Assembly: GCA_023398575.1 (NCBI GenBank)
Contig: JAEWSC010000027.1
Location: 1-18,445, forward strand
From: Bacillota bacterium
GTDB lineage: Bacteria; Bacillota; Clostridia; Christensenellales; Aristaeellaceae
DNA: 18,445 bases
Direction: 5' to 3'
Shown here: positions 6,221 through 16,030 of the stretch, one piece after another
Position numbering within the stretch: the stretch's first letter is position 1
How the letters are laid out: each line of letters begins with the position of its first letter
The notes under the pieces: generated by a model
What the model was told of the DNA's origin: nothing
Databases searched by the model: none
What the model saw: only the letters and a program-made list of their open reading frames with translations
Program-made: the position numbers and the translations under genes

Positions 6221-7495
6221 TTACCAGGTGGATGGATCCCCTGTTTGCAAGTCTTGCAGATATTTGGCCTGCATATATCCCTTTTTGCCATTCACCTTTA
6301 CTTGGTACCACATATTTTCTCTTTCGTTGACACCTGTAACGTTGTAGTCCAACACTTCTACTTGCGTACCAACAAAATACTTCCCCAGTATAGAGGCAGT
6401 TTTTGATGTGGAAGAGCGTAAATTCAGCCTGTCACTCCAGTTTGGCCCAGTAACAATTGCTATGTTCTCTTTGGTGGGATTTTTCGCTCCAGGTAACACC
6501 CTGTTAGCTGGGTAATATCCCTTAACTCCTTGAACTTCAACATAATACCATGTGCCTGCTTTTGCGAGAATGGTCAGCGATCCGCCGAGTTTAGGGTCAG
6601 GCAACGAAGCAGCTGAAGCATGGTCAGACGGTGCACTGCGTAGGGTTGGATATGGCGGGCCGCTAATATCATTTCTGCCCACATCCAGTTTCACCAACGG
6701 TTTTAAGCTGCTATCCAGCAATAAATATTTGCTTTGCATATATCCCGTTTTACCATCTACACACACCTTACTCCAGGTGGCACCGCTATCCAGCAGCTCC
6801 ACCGTTGTACCATTATAGTATTTTCCTAATGATTTAGCCGTTTGTGAAGCGCTTGCCCGAAAATTCAGCCGGTCAGAAGCAGAAGGATTGTTGACTACCG
6901 CATATATACCTGTTGGCACTTGCGAGCTATCCGGCGATTCTGGGTATTCTGTTGGCTGCACAAATTTAGCCAGCATGAATCCGTATAGACCCGTTTCGGG
7001 CAGATATACATGATACCAGCTTCCGTTTTCAACAGTGCCGACGATTTCCACGGATGTTCCATTATAAAACTTTCCCCTGGAGTTGGCAGTTGTGGAAGGT
7101 CTGTCTCGCAAATGGAGTCCATCCACTGCCTTTTGCCCACTTACCACAGCCATTATCTTGGCACTTTTTACGCTATCGATTACTGCCTTATCATAGCCGC
7201 TTTGCATACCGCATGAAGTCAGTTGCTTTTGTTCTACATATCCTGTTCTGCCATGAATATCCACTTGGTACCAGAGGGTGCCGGATGCACTTTTCACAAC
7301 CACAATAACGCCGTTATAATACTCCCCAAGGGATTTGGCGTTACTATTTGGCTCTGAGCGCAGGTGAATGGATTGCGTAGAATCAGAAGTGTTGATCACC
7401 GCAACCGGAAAGTCTCCTGCCAGTGCTGGCAAGCCGGCAGCCCCAAGTGCTATCAACAGTATTACAAAAGTAATTGCCTGCAGGTGCTTTTTCAT
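6221..7495 (-). CDS. Secreted protein of five bacterial SH3-like (SH3b) repeats
   Basis: 424 residues with an N-terminal signal peptide: KK, a hydrophobic stretch about 8-25, and an ALA cleavage site near residue 26. The rest is five SH3b units at about 29-94, 113-181, 196-261, 266-336 and 344-415. Units share L(N/H)(L/F)R, a G-(K/E)-(Y/F)-(Y/F)-x-G turn, a W(Y/S)-x-V strand and a closing GYM-x-x-KYL. The fourth unit is divergent, with a longer insert and only PTLRSAP in the first motif. No peptidase, amidase or anchoring motif is visible. SH3b domains in Gram-positive bacteria commonly bind cell-wall peptides, so a wall-binding or sensing role is likely but unproven. RBS GGGGGAG (7504-7510) is 8 nt from the start. 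The gene is visibly more AT-rich than its neighbours. Confidence 0.85.
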   Translation of the reverse strand: MKKHLQAITFVILLIALGAAGLPALAGDFPVAVINTSDSTQSIHLRSEPNSNAKSLGEYYNGVIVVVKSASGTLWYQVDIHGRTGYVEQKQLTSCGMQSGYDKAVIDSVKSAKIMAVVSGQKAVDGLHLRDRPSTTANSRGKFYNGTSVEIVGTVENGSWYHVYLPETGLYGFMLAKFVQPTEYPESPDSSQVPTGIYAVVNNPSASDRLNFRASASQTAKSLGKYYNGTTVELLDSGATWSKVCVDGKTGYMQSKYLLLDSSLKPLVKLDVGRNDISGPPYPTLRSAPSDHASAASLPDPKLGGSLTILAKAGTWYYVEVQGVKGYYPANRVLPGAKNPTKENIAIVTGPNWSDRLNLRSSTSKTASILGKYFVGTQVEVLDYNVTGVNERENMWYQVKVNGKKGYMQAKYLQDLQTGDPSTW

Positions 7496-7604
7496 TTTTC
7501 ACGCTCCCCCTTTTCCCTCCAGATCGGCTTTCCATTCTTTGCATATTAAACGCCTAGAATTACACTTTTCTTCCTACTATTAATGCTTTATCCATAATAT
7601 AAGC

Positions 7605-7650
7605 AAAACCGTTGCCTCGCTTTGATTTTCAAGCGATACAACGGTTTTTT
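7605..7650 (-). terminator. Hairpin terminator downstream of the fucI-type operon
   Basis: AAAACCGTTG (7605-7614) pairs with CAACGGTTTT (7639-7648), with an inner stem TCGCTT (7617-7622)/AAGCGA (7631-7636). On the minus strand the hairpin is followed by TTTTGCTTAT; on the plus strand by six T. It lies about 135 bp past the last gene of the minus-strand operon and before the SH3-repeat gene, so it probably ends the operon transcript. The rest of 7496-7783 shows only a small hairpin at 7740-7755 and the SH3 gene's RBS. Confidence 0.65.
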
Positions 7651-7783
7651 CTTACTGTTTATGAAGTATGAAAGGGATGGGTACGAGAAGTCTCCATAGA
7701 CGAAGCGCCGCCTGTGGCACCGAAGCACGGCCCCCGCTGGCTTTTATAGAAAAGCGCCCCTTCCCGCAAGCCATTCCTCTATT

Positions 7784-9262
<1,479 letters not shown>

Positions 9263-9297
9263 CAGGTATCCCTCCACATTTGTTTATCGTATACGCA

Positions 9298-10338
9298 TTA
9301 GCAGCGTTCCGTTTCAAAGGCTGTCCAATCAAGGGGCTTGGGTTCTTCATCATTCAAAAGACCGGCTATATGATGCAGAAGCGGAAAATCCTCTCGCTTT
9401 GCGATTCCCTTTTCCACCCACACAGCCATGGCCTCAATGGTTCGCCGGGCAATGACCACCGATTCCAGGGTGACGCCATTCAACTCTTTGAGCGCATCGC
9501 TCAAACGCATCCCCCGGCCCAGGCGGATGCCAAGCGCCCGCGTGCGGCCACCAAAGATGGTAACGTACAGATCACCGGCAGCATACGTAATATTCTCCGG
9601 CCCGCCGCCGGTAAGCGACAGCATTTTACCCATTTCCTTCACGCTTTGTCCAAACATCGCCGCCTGGGGATTGTAAGCCTCCGTGCAGCCGATACCGTCC
9701 CTTGCTTCGACCATGCCAATGGCCAAGGATACGCCAAGGGCATACGCATTCTTCATGGCAACGGCGCACTCCACACCCATGATATCGGTAGAAAGACTTA
9801 TGTGATAATACTCCGTTTCCAACATCGCCTTCAATTGCCTGAGGATGTTCATATCCCGGCCGCAAAAGGTAACGCAAGTCTGCCTTCTGTCCGCCAGTTC
9901 GTAACTGGTGCAAGGCCCACCGATGGCGTTTAGGGATAGGCGTCCGCCCGTTTTTTCCTCCAGCAGGTGCGGAAAGGGAACGAGCCTACCATCGGGCATG
10001 TTTTGAAGTCCCTTGGTCACAGAAAGCACCGGCAGCGAGGAAGGGATTCTAGGCAGCACAGTTTCGCCAAACCACTCTACCCCAAAGCTGGAAACGCCGC
10101 CAACCAATAAATCTACACCCGAAAGGGCTTTATCCAAATCCTCTATCTGATAATAGGTAATTCCTTTAGGCAGCGATCGCTTCATATTAATATGATAATC
10201 ATTCTGCCTGGCATGGTCAATTATTTCTCTGTCCAAATGCGTGCCGACAATCCGCACCTCGTGTCCATTGTCTCTTAATGGCACGCTGATGGCCGACCCC
10301 ATCATACCCGCACCGACGATAGCAACCACTTTTTTCAT
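9298..10338 (-). CDS. GpsA-like NAD(P)-dependent dehydrogenase (glycerol-3-phosphate dehydrogenase family)
   Basis: 346 residues, two-domain 6-phosphogluconate-dehydrogenase-like fold. The Rossmann motif is IVGAGMMG (G9, G11, G14). GpsA landmarks follow: SVTKGLQ with K109, GGPCTSYELA (140-149), the catalytic lysine K196 in AMKNAYALG, and AAGDLYVT with D256. The substrate-binding Arg-Asn pair of GpsA appears as R265-T266 (GGRTRALG), so the second residue has changed. GpsA reduces dihydroxyacetone phosphate to sn-glycerol 3-phosphate; in this sugar operon it may act on a different ketose or polyol phosphate, or it may handle dihydroxyacetone phosphate from fucose cleavage. GGGAG (10346-10350) lies 7 nt from the start in a 15-bp gap after the kinase. 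Family firm, substrate open. Confidence 0.8.
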   Translation of the reverse strand: MKKVVAIVGAGMMGSAISVPLRDNGHEVRIVGTHLDREIIDHARQNDYHINMKRSLPKGITYYQIEDLDKALSGVDLLVGGVSSFGVEWFGETVLPRIPSSLPVLSVTKGLQNMPDGRLVPFPHLLEEKTGGRLSLNAIGGPCTSYELADRRQTCVTFCGRDMNILRQLKAMLETEYYHISLSTDIMGVECAVAMKNAYALGVSLAIGMVEARDGIGCTEAYNPQAAMFGQSVKEMGKMLSLTGGGPENITYAAGDLYVTIFGGRTRALGIRLGRGMRLSDALKELNGVTLESVVIARRTIEAMAVWVEKGIAKREDFPLLHHIAGLLNDEEPKPLDWTAFETERC

Positions 10339-10353
10339 GTTCTTGCTCCCTTA

Positions 10354-12024
10354 TTAAGCCTTACTTCGTTTCGTATCCCGGCGGATATGCATGAGTCTTG
10401 ACATCAAGCCGTCCTTTACGCCAAAGGTATCGTGTAATAGATTATACTCCAAAAACAGCTTGTCATAAATGTGCGTATTCGCTTTGATAGGCTGAAATTC
10501 CTCCTTCACACGGCTGTGCATGTGCTGCATCGCTTCCATCAGGCTCCCATATCCGCCGATCTTCACATCGGCGGCTGCAGCCGCATAGATTGCGCTGCCC
10601 AGCGCCGAGCCCTGCTCTGTGGCAAGCACCTTAACAGGCATATTCAGCACATCGCTGAGGATTTGCATAAGCAGCGGGTTTTTGCGGCTGATGCCACCGG
10701 TAACAATAAACTCACAGATAGGTTGACCATTGGAATCCAGATGCTCTGTGATCATGCGGGTGGCAAAGGCCGTGGCTTCCAATAACGCACGGTAGATATC
10801 CTCCGGCGCGGTGTGCAGCGTCATGCCAATGATCATCCCGCTTAAATCCGCGTTCATTAAAAGTGAACGGTTGCCATTCCACCAGTCCAGGGCGATGAGG
10901 CCGCTTTCCCCTGGCTTTTCTCTTTGCGCTTTTTCAGTAAGCAGTTCATGCAGGCTGATGTTTTTTGACTTTGCTTCATTATGATAGACAGGCGGGCACA
11001 TGGTTTTGACCACCCATTCAAAATGATCCCCCATGCAATTCAACCCGGCCTCCAGGCCATAAAAACCGGGAACAAGCCCATCCTTCACCATGCCGCATAG
11101 ACCGGTGATGGGCTCACCCGTGTCGGACAGCATGAGATATGCGGCAGAGGTACCCAGTATCCCCAACAGCTTCCCGGGACGAAGAATACCGGAGGCCGGA
11201 AAACAAGCGTGGCCATCCACCATGGGCGTGCTGACCACTGTGCCTGGCATCAGCCCCAGGTGCAGTGCGGCGGCAGGAGATATTTCACCAGCTTTTTCAG
11301 CTACGCGGCATACCGGCCCTTGCAGCTTAGCCTTTATTAAGCTCGAAAAGTCTGGCGAAAGGGCATCAAAAAAAGCCCATTCCGGAAAGCCGGCTTCTAC
11401 ATCATAAAACGCTTTGTAGCCCAAACAGCAGGCACTGCGGGATAGTGTGCCGGTAAGCTGCATCACAATCCAGTCTGCCGCTTCCATAAACACATCCATA
11501 GCCTGTGCCACATGAGGCGCTTCCTCTATTATCTGCAAAAGCTTTGGAAAAAGATTCTGCGCCGAGACCTTTCCCCCGGATGTATTTAAAAAGGATTCGC
11601 CCCTCTCCGTGGCCAGGGCAGTAATCCTATCCGCCTGGTTTTGTGCGGCGTGGTGCTTCCACAGCTTCACATAGGCATGGGGCTCTTTTTGAAATTCTGG
11701 CAGGAAACAAAGCGGCATTCCATCCGCCTTAACCGGCAGCATGGTGCATGAAGTGAAATCTACCCCGATGCCGATAATACTTTCGGTTGGAATACCGCTT
11801 GTCAAAAGCAGCTCAGGAATGACCGCCTCCAACGCATCCAAATAATCCTTGGGATGCTGCAGCGCCCAGCCTGGAGCAAGTGGTATACCGCCAGGCAAGG
11901 CAGAGTCCATGATGCCGTGAGGATACACAAACTGGGCGGAGGCGATCTGCTCGCCATCCGCCACATTTGCAATGATCCCGCGGCAGGATAAAGTGCCAAA
12001 GTCCAGGCCGATGGTATAATTCAT
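10354..12024 (-). CDS. FGGY-family carbohydrate kinase, ribulokinase (AraB) type
   Basis: 556-residue sugar kinase. ATP phosphate motif GLDFGTLSCRG (6-16); catalytic Asp D270 in PMVDGHACFPASG; ALDWWNGNRS (378-387), a signature of L-ribulokinases rather than fuculokinases or xylulokinases; adenosine motif VTGGISRKNP (441-450). It would phosphorylate a 2-ketopentose; the characterised E. coli AraB accepts both L- and D-ribulose. Two starts are possible: the ATG at 12030 overlaps the fucI stop as ATGA, but AGGAA (12031-12035) abuts it, so the ATG at 12024, 6 nt from that RBS, is preferred. Directly after fucI, it should use FucI's ketose product. The gene ends with tandem stops. Confidence 0.85.
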   Translation of the reverse strand: MNYTIGLDFGTLSCRGIIANVADGEQIASAQFVYPHGIMDSALPGGIPLAPGWALQHPKDYLDALEAVIPELLLTSGIPTESIIGIGVDFTSCTMLPVKADGMPLCFLPEFQKEPHAYVKLWKHHAAQNQADRITALATERGESFLNTSGGKVSAQNLFPKLLQIIEEAPHVAQAMDVFMEAADWIVMQLTGTLSRSACCLGYKAFYDVEAGFPEWAFFDALSPDFSSLIKAKLQGPVCRVAEKAGEISPAAALHLGLMPGTVVSTPMVDGHACFPASGILRPGKLLGILGTSAAYLMLSDTGEPITGLCGMVKDGLVPGFYGLEAGLNCMGDHFEWVVKTMCPPVYHNEAKSKNISLHELLTEKAQREKPGESGLIALDWWNGNRSLLMNADLSGMIIGMTLHTAPEDIYRALLEATAFATRMITEHLDSNGQPICEFIVTGGISRKNPLLMQILSDVLNMPVKVLATEQGSALGSAIYAAAAADVKIGGYGSLMEAMQHMHSRVKEEFQPIKANTHIYDKLFLEYNLLHDTFGVKDGLMSRLMHIRRDTKRSKA

Positions 12025-12026
12025 GC

Positions 12027-13841
12027 TCATTTCCTGCCGTACAGCGGCCCCAGCTTTTCACAGGCGCGGTAATCTGCGCCCTCCAGTTCATGGGTTCCAA
12101 ACGCATCCCACATGCTGGGCCGGTACACCATATCATTCGATATGTTATGCATGCAAACGGGAATGCGCAGTATGCTGCACAGTGTAATCAGGTCCGCACC
12201 GATGTGACCGTAGCTGAACGCGCCATGGTTGGCGCCCCAGCGGCGCATGACCTCATAAACGCTTGTAAATGCGCCTTCGCCGGTAAGCCTTGGCGCAAAG
12301 AAGGTGGTGGGCCAAGTGGGGTCGGTGCGGCGGTTGATGGCCTCGTACACATGCTGGGGTACAGTAACTGTCCAGCCTTCTGCCAATTGCAGCACAGGAC
12401 CCAAGCCATCCACCAGGTTGATGCGGCACAGGGTGATGGGCATGCCGCCTTCGGAAAGAAGCTGAGAAGAATAACCGCCGCCCCTAAAGTATCCCAAATC
12501 CGCATAACAGAACCGGGTGGCCGCCATGGTGGCCTCCGCTTCTTCTTTTTTGATCTCCCACCAATGCTTAATGGCAGGCTGACCATCGATTTTGCATGCG
12601 CCGCTGGCTTCCAAGGTGACAGAGCCAGAATTGATAAGGTGAATCAGGCCGTGCTCTGCCATGCCTTCTGGCTGCCAACCGGTAACGCGCTTGATCGCCT
12701 CCGGGCTCCAGAAGGTACGCACATCCGCAAAACCCTGGGCTGTGCCGGTCAATAGCTTGCCAAAGAGCATGGCAATGCCGTTCAGATGATCGTTTTCCGT
12801 AGCCACGATCATCGGTTCTCGAATGCCATTCCAATCAAAGGAGGTGTTGAGCATCGCCTCCATAAAATCGCCATTGGGGAAATGATCGGTCCACTGGCGC
12901 TGACCTTGAAAGCCGGAAGCAATTGCGTTGTGGCCGCATGCTTCCTCGTGGAAGCCTATTGCCTTTAGTTTTTCGTTGCCCTGCATCAAGTCCCTGGCAA
13001 TCATGGTCATCAATATGCTTTGTTCCAGCACCTGCTGCTTTTTCTCAGGGCTGTGCTGCTTTTCTTTTGAGTTCTTGTCGTAGCCGATGCGCACGTACTC
13101 CTTTACCCACACTTTGGCCAGCTCAAACTCCTCTGGGTCGTAAATCTTTTCTTCCCAGCGGCGCACAAATTCCGTCATGTCGATGGCTTCCATGCGCATG
13201 CCCAAATATTTCTCCAAGAATTCCGCACTCACAATGGAGCCGGCAATGCCCATGGACATACCGCCCATGCCAAGATAACTCTTGCCCCGCATATACGCTG
13301 CCGCAAGGCCTGCTCTTGCGAAGCGAAGCAGCTTTTCTTTTACATCCTCCGGCATTTCTGTATCCCCGGCTTCTAAAACATCCCGGCCATAGATACCGAA
13401 AGCTGGCAAGCCCTTCTGGCTGTGGCCGGCCAAAGCCGCGGCCAGGTATACCGCGCCGGGCCGCTCAGTGCCGTTAAAGCCATAGATAGCCTTGGGCATT
13501 AATGGGTCCATATCAATGGTTTCCGCGCCGTAGCACCAGCAAGGGGTCACGCTGATGGTGAGGCCTACACCCTCTCGGGTAAATTTGTCAGCACAATCCG
13601 CAGCCTCTGCCACACCGCCGATGGTGGTATCAGAAAGCACGCATTCTACCGGCAGACCGCAGGGGTGGCGAAGCGAGCTTGTCAAAAAAGTTGCTACAGA
13701 CTTAGCCAGCGCCATGGTTTGATCTTCCAAACCTTCCCGCACACCGCCGCGGCGGCCATCGATGACCGCCCGGATACCAATCTTGGGAAGCCTGCCACGG
13801 GTATTGCTTTTTGATGGGTTTGAAATAAAACGATCCTTCAT
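12027..13841 (-). CDS. fucI: L-fucose isomerase / D-arabinose isomerase
   Basis: Manganese-dependent ketol isomerase that converts L-fucose to L-fuculose and D-arabinose to D-ribulose. 604 residues, close to the 591 of E. coli FucI, with long matching blocks: LPKIGIRAVIDGRR, SVTPCWCYGAETIDMDP, GFNGTERPGAVYLAAALA, GFQGQRQWTD, STWPTT-like PTWPTTFFAPRLTG and the YRAC-GPLY end. The three metal ligands are present as E349 (ATEND), D373 (FADVR) and H539 (ANHGAF), matching E337, D361 and H528 of E. coli. The start is the ATG at 13841, because AGGAGG (13851-13857 region) is 9 nt upstream; two more ATGs at 13868 and 13859 lack this. First gene of a four-gene operon. Confidence 0.96.
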   Translation of the reverse strand: MKDRFISNPSKSNTRGRLPKIGIRAVIDGRRGGVREGLEDQTMALAKSVATFLTSSLRHPCGLPVECVLSDTTIGGVAEAADCADKFTREGVGLTISVTPCWCYGAETIDMDPLMPKAIYGFNGTERPGAVYLAAALAGHSQKGLPAFGIYGRDVLEAGDTEMPEDVKEKLLRFARAGLAAAYMRGKSYLGMGGMSMGIAGSIVSAEFLEKYLGMRMEAIDMTEFVRRWEEKIYDPEEFELAKVWVKEYVRIGYDKNSKEKQHSPEKKQQVLEQSILMTMIARDLMQGNEKLKAIGFHEEACGHNAIASGFQGQRQWTDHFPNGDFMEAMLNTSFDWNGIREPMIVATENDHLNGIAMLFGKLLTGTAQGFADVRTFWSPEAIKRVTGWQPEGMAEHGLIHLINSGSVTLEASGACKIDGQPAIKHWWEIKKEEAEATMAATRFCYADLGYFRGGGYSSQLLSEGGMPITLCRINLVDGLGPVLQLAEGWTVTVPQHVYEAINRRTDPTWPTTFFAPRLTGEGAFTSVYEVMRRWGANHGAFSYGHIGADLITLCSILRIPVCMHNISNDMVYRPSMWDAFGTHELEGADYRACEKLGPLYGRK

Positions 13842-13866
13842 GCGTCTTGTCCTCCTCATTCCATTC

Positions 13867-13894
13867 ACACGTGTTTATACGGCCGATGGCCGTA
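13867..13894 (-). promoter_or_regulatory. Palindromes in the fucI leader, possible repressor operators
   Basis: A perfect inverted repeat TACGGCC-GAT-GGCCGTA spans 13878-13894, and a perfect 8-bp palindrome ACACGTGT with central CG lies at 13867-13874, three bases further on. Both are downstream of the predicted transcription start (near 13922) and upstream of the RBS. They could bind a LacI- or GntR-type repressor as a roadblock, or the first could fold as an RNA hairpin. No regulator gene is next to the operon. Confidence 0.4.
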
Positions 13895-13928
13895 CTCTCC
13901 CAAAACCGAAACGTAACGCTTTTTATTA

Positions 13929-13957
13929 ATGGTAGGCCATACATCCCGCATTGTCAA
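13929..13957 (-). promoter_or_regulatory. Sigma-A promoter of the fucI operon
   Basis: On the minus strand TTGACA (13952-13957, perfect -35) is followed after 17 bp by TACCAT (13929-13934, four of six -10 positions). Start near 13922, leader about 80 nt. The remaining divergent gap (13958-14091) toward rimO is AT-rich and shows no further element that I can support. Confidence 0.65.
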
Positions 13958-14091
13958 TAGAGCGAATGAGAAAAGCAGTCCATAAAGCATTAAAAGATCA
14001 TTGGTTTTTCACCTGATCCCGCCTGCATAAGTGAAACGCTGATAGATAGGTCAATCTAAAAGTGTGTCTTTACCAAAACCCCCGTTTTTCT

Positions 14092-14120
14092 TTTACTTTC
14101 CACCGTGGATATGGTACAAT
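14092..14120 (+). promoter_or_regulatory. Promoter of the rimO-pgsA-cinA block
   Basis: TTTACT (14092-14097) and TACAAT (14115-14120) with a 17-bp spacer. The -10 is extended by TGG (14112-14114). Transcription would start near 14127, downstream of the ATG at 14064 that opens the reading frame, which rules that codon out as the rimO start. Confidence 0.68.
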
Positions 14121-14174
14121 AATGACGTTATGCAAAAGGATATTCCCATTCCGACCTTAAAAGGAGTTATGTTC

Positions 14175-15488
14175 ATGCCCGTTACCGTTGGTGTCGTTTC
14201 CCTTGGCTGTACAAAAAACCGGGTGGATACTGAGCAAATGCTTGGCATCCTCCGTCAAAGCGGATATCAAATCATTCCCGAGGCAAAAAGTGCCGAAATC
14301 CTCATCGTCAATACTTGCGGCTTTATCGAGTCCGCCAAAACAGAATCCATAGATACCATACTGGAGATGGCTGAGTATAAAAAAACTGGTGCCTGCCGGC
14401 TGCTGGTGGTTACCGGCTGCCTGGCCCAACGATACTCTAATGATTTGCTGGCCGACATCCCCGAGATCGATCTGATTTTGGGTGTCAACCAATACGGCAG
14501 GCTCGTTTCCGCAATCGAAGGCGCGCTAAACGGAAGCCGCGGCGCTTACTGCGCGCCCAGCGATTCTTTTTTGGAAACCGACCGCGTGCTGACCACGCCT
14601 ACCTATTTTGCGTACATCCGCATTGGCGATGGCTGCGACAACCGCTGCACGTACTGCGCCATTCCCTTAATCCGAGGTCATTACCGTTCCAGGCCGGAGG
14701 AAAGTATTCTCAATGAAATCAAATTTCTGGCCGCGCAAGGCGTAAAAGAGCATGTGCTGGTGGCCCAGGATACCACCCGCTACGGCACCGATTGGGCTAA
14801 AACCTCCCAACTGCCGGAGCTCATGCAAAAAGCCGCCGCCATTGATGGTGTTGACTGGCTGCGCGTGCTGTATTGCTACCCCGACCAGGCGGATATAAGG
14901 CTGCTGGATACCATGGCGGGTACAAGCAATATTTGCAAATATCTTGACCTGCCCGTCCAGCACATCGACACAGAAATTCTACAGCGTATGCGCCGCCGGG
15001 GCAGCCCGGAGAAAATTCGCATGCTGCTTTCCGCCGCCAGGGAGCGGGGCTTTGCCCTGCGTACCTCCATTATTGTGGGGTTCCCCGGTGAAACGGAAGA
15101 TGACTTCCAGCGCTTGATGGACTTTGTTGGAGAGCAGCAGTTTGACAGGTTGGGAGCATTCGCCTTCTCCCCGGAGGAAGGAACGCCTGCCGCCGATATG
15201 TTAGAACAGGTGCCGTCAGAAATAAAGGAAGAACGCCTGGACAAGCTGATGAAGCTGCAAGCCGGTATTTCCCAGGCCCGCAACAAGCTAAGAGTCGGAA
15301 CGGTAACAAATGTGCTTGTCACCGGCGACCGTGGAAACGGCTTGTATGCCGGTCGCTCGCAATGGGAATCGCCAGAGATCGACGGCGAAATACTGTTCAA
15401 CTCCCCCACACAGCTTTCAGCCGGCACTTTCTGTGATGTACGCATCATCAAGGCGAAGACCTATGACCTAATGGGAGAAAAAGCATGA
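14175..15488 (+). CDS. rimO: Ribosomal protein S12 methylthiotransferase RimO
   Basis: Radical SAM enzyme that adds a methylthio group to the conserved aspartate of ribosomal protein S12. 437 residues, the usual length. N-terminal UPF0004 domain with the auxiliary cluster cysteines C12 (LGCTKN), C48 (NTCGF) and C82 (TGCLAQRY); radical SAM cysteines C154, C158, C161 in GDGCDNRCTYCAIP followed by RGHYRSR, which favours RimO over MiaB; C-terminal TRAM domain from about residue 372. AAAGGAG (14160-14166) is 8 nt before the ATG at 14175; the ATG at 14169 is too close and that at 14064 precedes the promoter. The stop overlaps pgsA by ATGA. Confidence 0.95.
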   Translation: MPVTVGVVSLGCTKNRVDTEQMLGILRQSGYQIIPEAKSAEILIVNTCGFIESAKTESIDTILEMAEYKKTGACRLLVVTGCLAQRYSNDLLADIPEIDLILGVNQYGRLVSAIEGALNGSRGAYCAPSDSFLETDRVLTTPTYFAYIRIGDGCDNRCTYCAIPLIRGHYRSRPEESILNEIKFLAAQGVKEHVLVAQDTTRYGTDWAKTSQLPELMQKAAAIDGVDWLRVLYCYPDQADIRLLDTMAGTSNICKYLDLPVQHIDTEILQRMRRRGSPEKIRMLLSAARERGFALRTSIIVGFPGETEDDFQRLMDFVGEQQFDRLGAFAFSPEEGTPAADMLEQVPSEIKEERLDKLMKLQAGISQARNKLRVGTVTNVLVTGDRGNGLYAGRSQWESPEIDGEILFNSPTQLSAGTFCDVRIIKAKTYDLMGEKA

Positions 15489-16030
15489 ACCTGCCCAACC
15501 GCCTGTCCCTTGTGCGTGTACTGCTGATCCCCGTATGCGTGGGGTTGATGTATGTTGGCACGCCTGTATTTAACTGGCTGGCGCTGGCTGTTTTCCTCAT
15601 CGCCTCCTTCACCGATTTTCTGGATGGGCATATTGCAAGATCACGAAATCTGGTCACTAACTTTGGCAAGTTCATTGATCCGGTGGCGGACAAGCTGCTT
15701 GTGCTCTCAGCCCTGATTATGCTCTGTGCCCAGGGTAAAATTCCGGCTTGGATGACAATTGTCGTGTTGGCTCGGGAGCTTTCGGTGGACGGCCTGCGCA
15801 TGGTGGCATCGCTTAGCGGAAAGGTAATTGCCGCAGGCAAGCTTGGCAAGATCAAGACCGTAACACAAATGGTTACTATCTCATTTGCCATCGTGGATAA
15901 CTGGCCCTTTGGCCAACTCCCGGTATCAACCATCCTATCTTTTGCCATGGTAGCTATCACCTTATGGTCCGGTGTAGATTACTTTCTGAAAAACCGGTCT
16001 GTTTTGTCCTTTCAGGAGGCGCACAAATGA
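15485..16030 (+). CDS. pgsA: CDP-diacylglycerol-glycerol-3-phosphate 3-phosphatidyltransferase (PGP synthase)
   Basis: Integral membrane enzyme that makes phosphatidylglycerophosphate from CDP-diacylglycerol and glycerol 3-phosphate, the first committed step to phosphatidylglycerol and cardiolipin. 181 residues with several hydrophobic segments (about 8-25, 30-43, 70-83, 125-140, 143-160). The CDP-alcohol phosphotransferase motif is exact: D44-x2-D47-G48-x2-A51-R52-x8-G61-x3-D65-x3-D69. NRLSLVR at the N terminus is typical of PgsA. The start ATG overlaps the rimO stop (ATGA), with GGGAG a few bases upstream, so translation is coupled. Confidence 0.95.
   Translation: MNLPNRLSLVRVLLIPVCVGLMYVGTPVFNWLALAVFLIASFTDFLDGHIARSRNLVTNFGKFIDPVADKLLVLSALIMLCAQGKIPAWMTIVVLARELSVDGLRMVASLSGKVIAAGKLGKIKTVTQMVTISFAIVDNWPFGQLPVSTILSFAMVAITLWSGVDYFLKNRSVLSFQEAHK

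Noticed and set aside
7740..7755. Hairpin GCTTTT-ATAG-AAAAGC just past the fucI operon
   Set aside because: Short AT-rich stem with no U-tract on either strand; the hairpin at 7605-7650 is a better terminator.
9280..9933. Plus-strand open frame of 217 residues over the GpsA-like gene
   Set aside because: Antisense shadow of a clear protein gene on the minus strand; no family motif.
12090..12755. Plus-strand open frame of 221 residues over fucI
   Set aside because: Antisense to strongly conserved FucI sequence and without an RBS.
14064..14174. N-terminal extension of RimO starting MSLPKPP
   Set aside because: It begins before the predicted promoter and start of transcription, has no RBS, and known RimO proteins begin at the VGVVSLGCTKN strand.
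15964..16026. Extended start of CinA inside pgsA
   Set aside because: The AGGAGG and the ATGA overlap fix the start at 16027; family members begin MIAEI.
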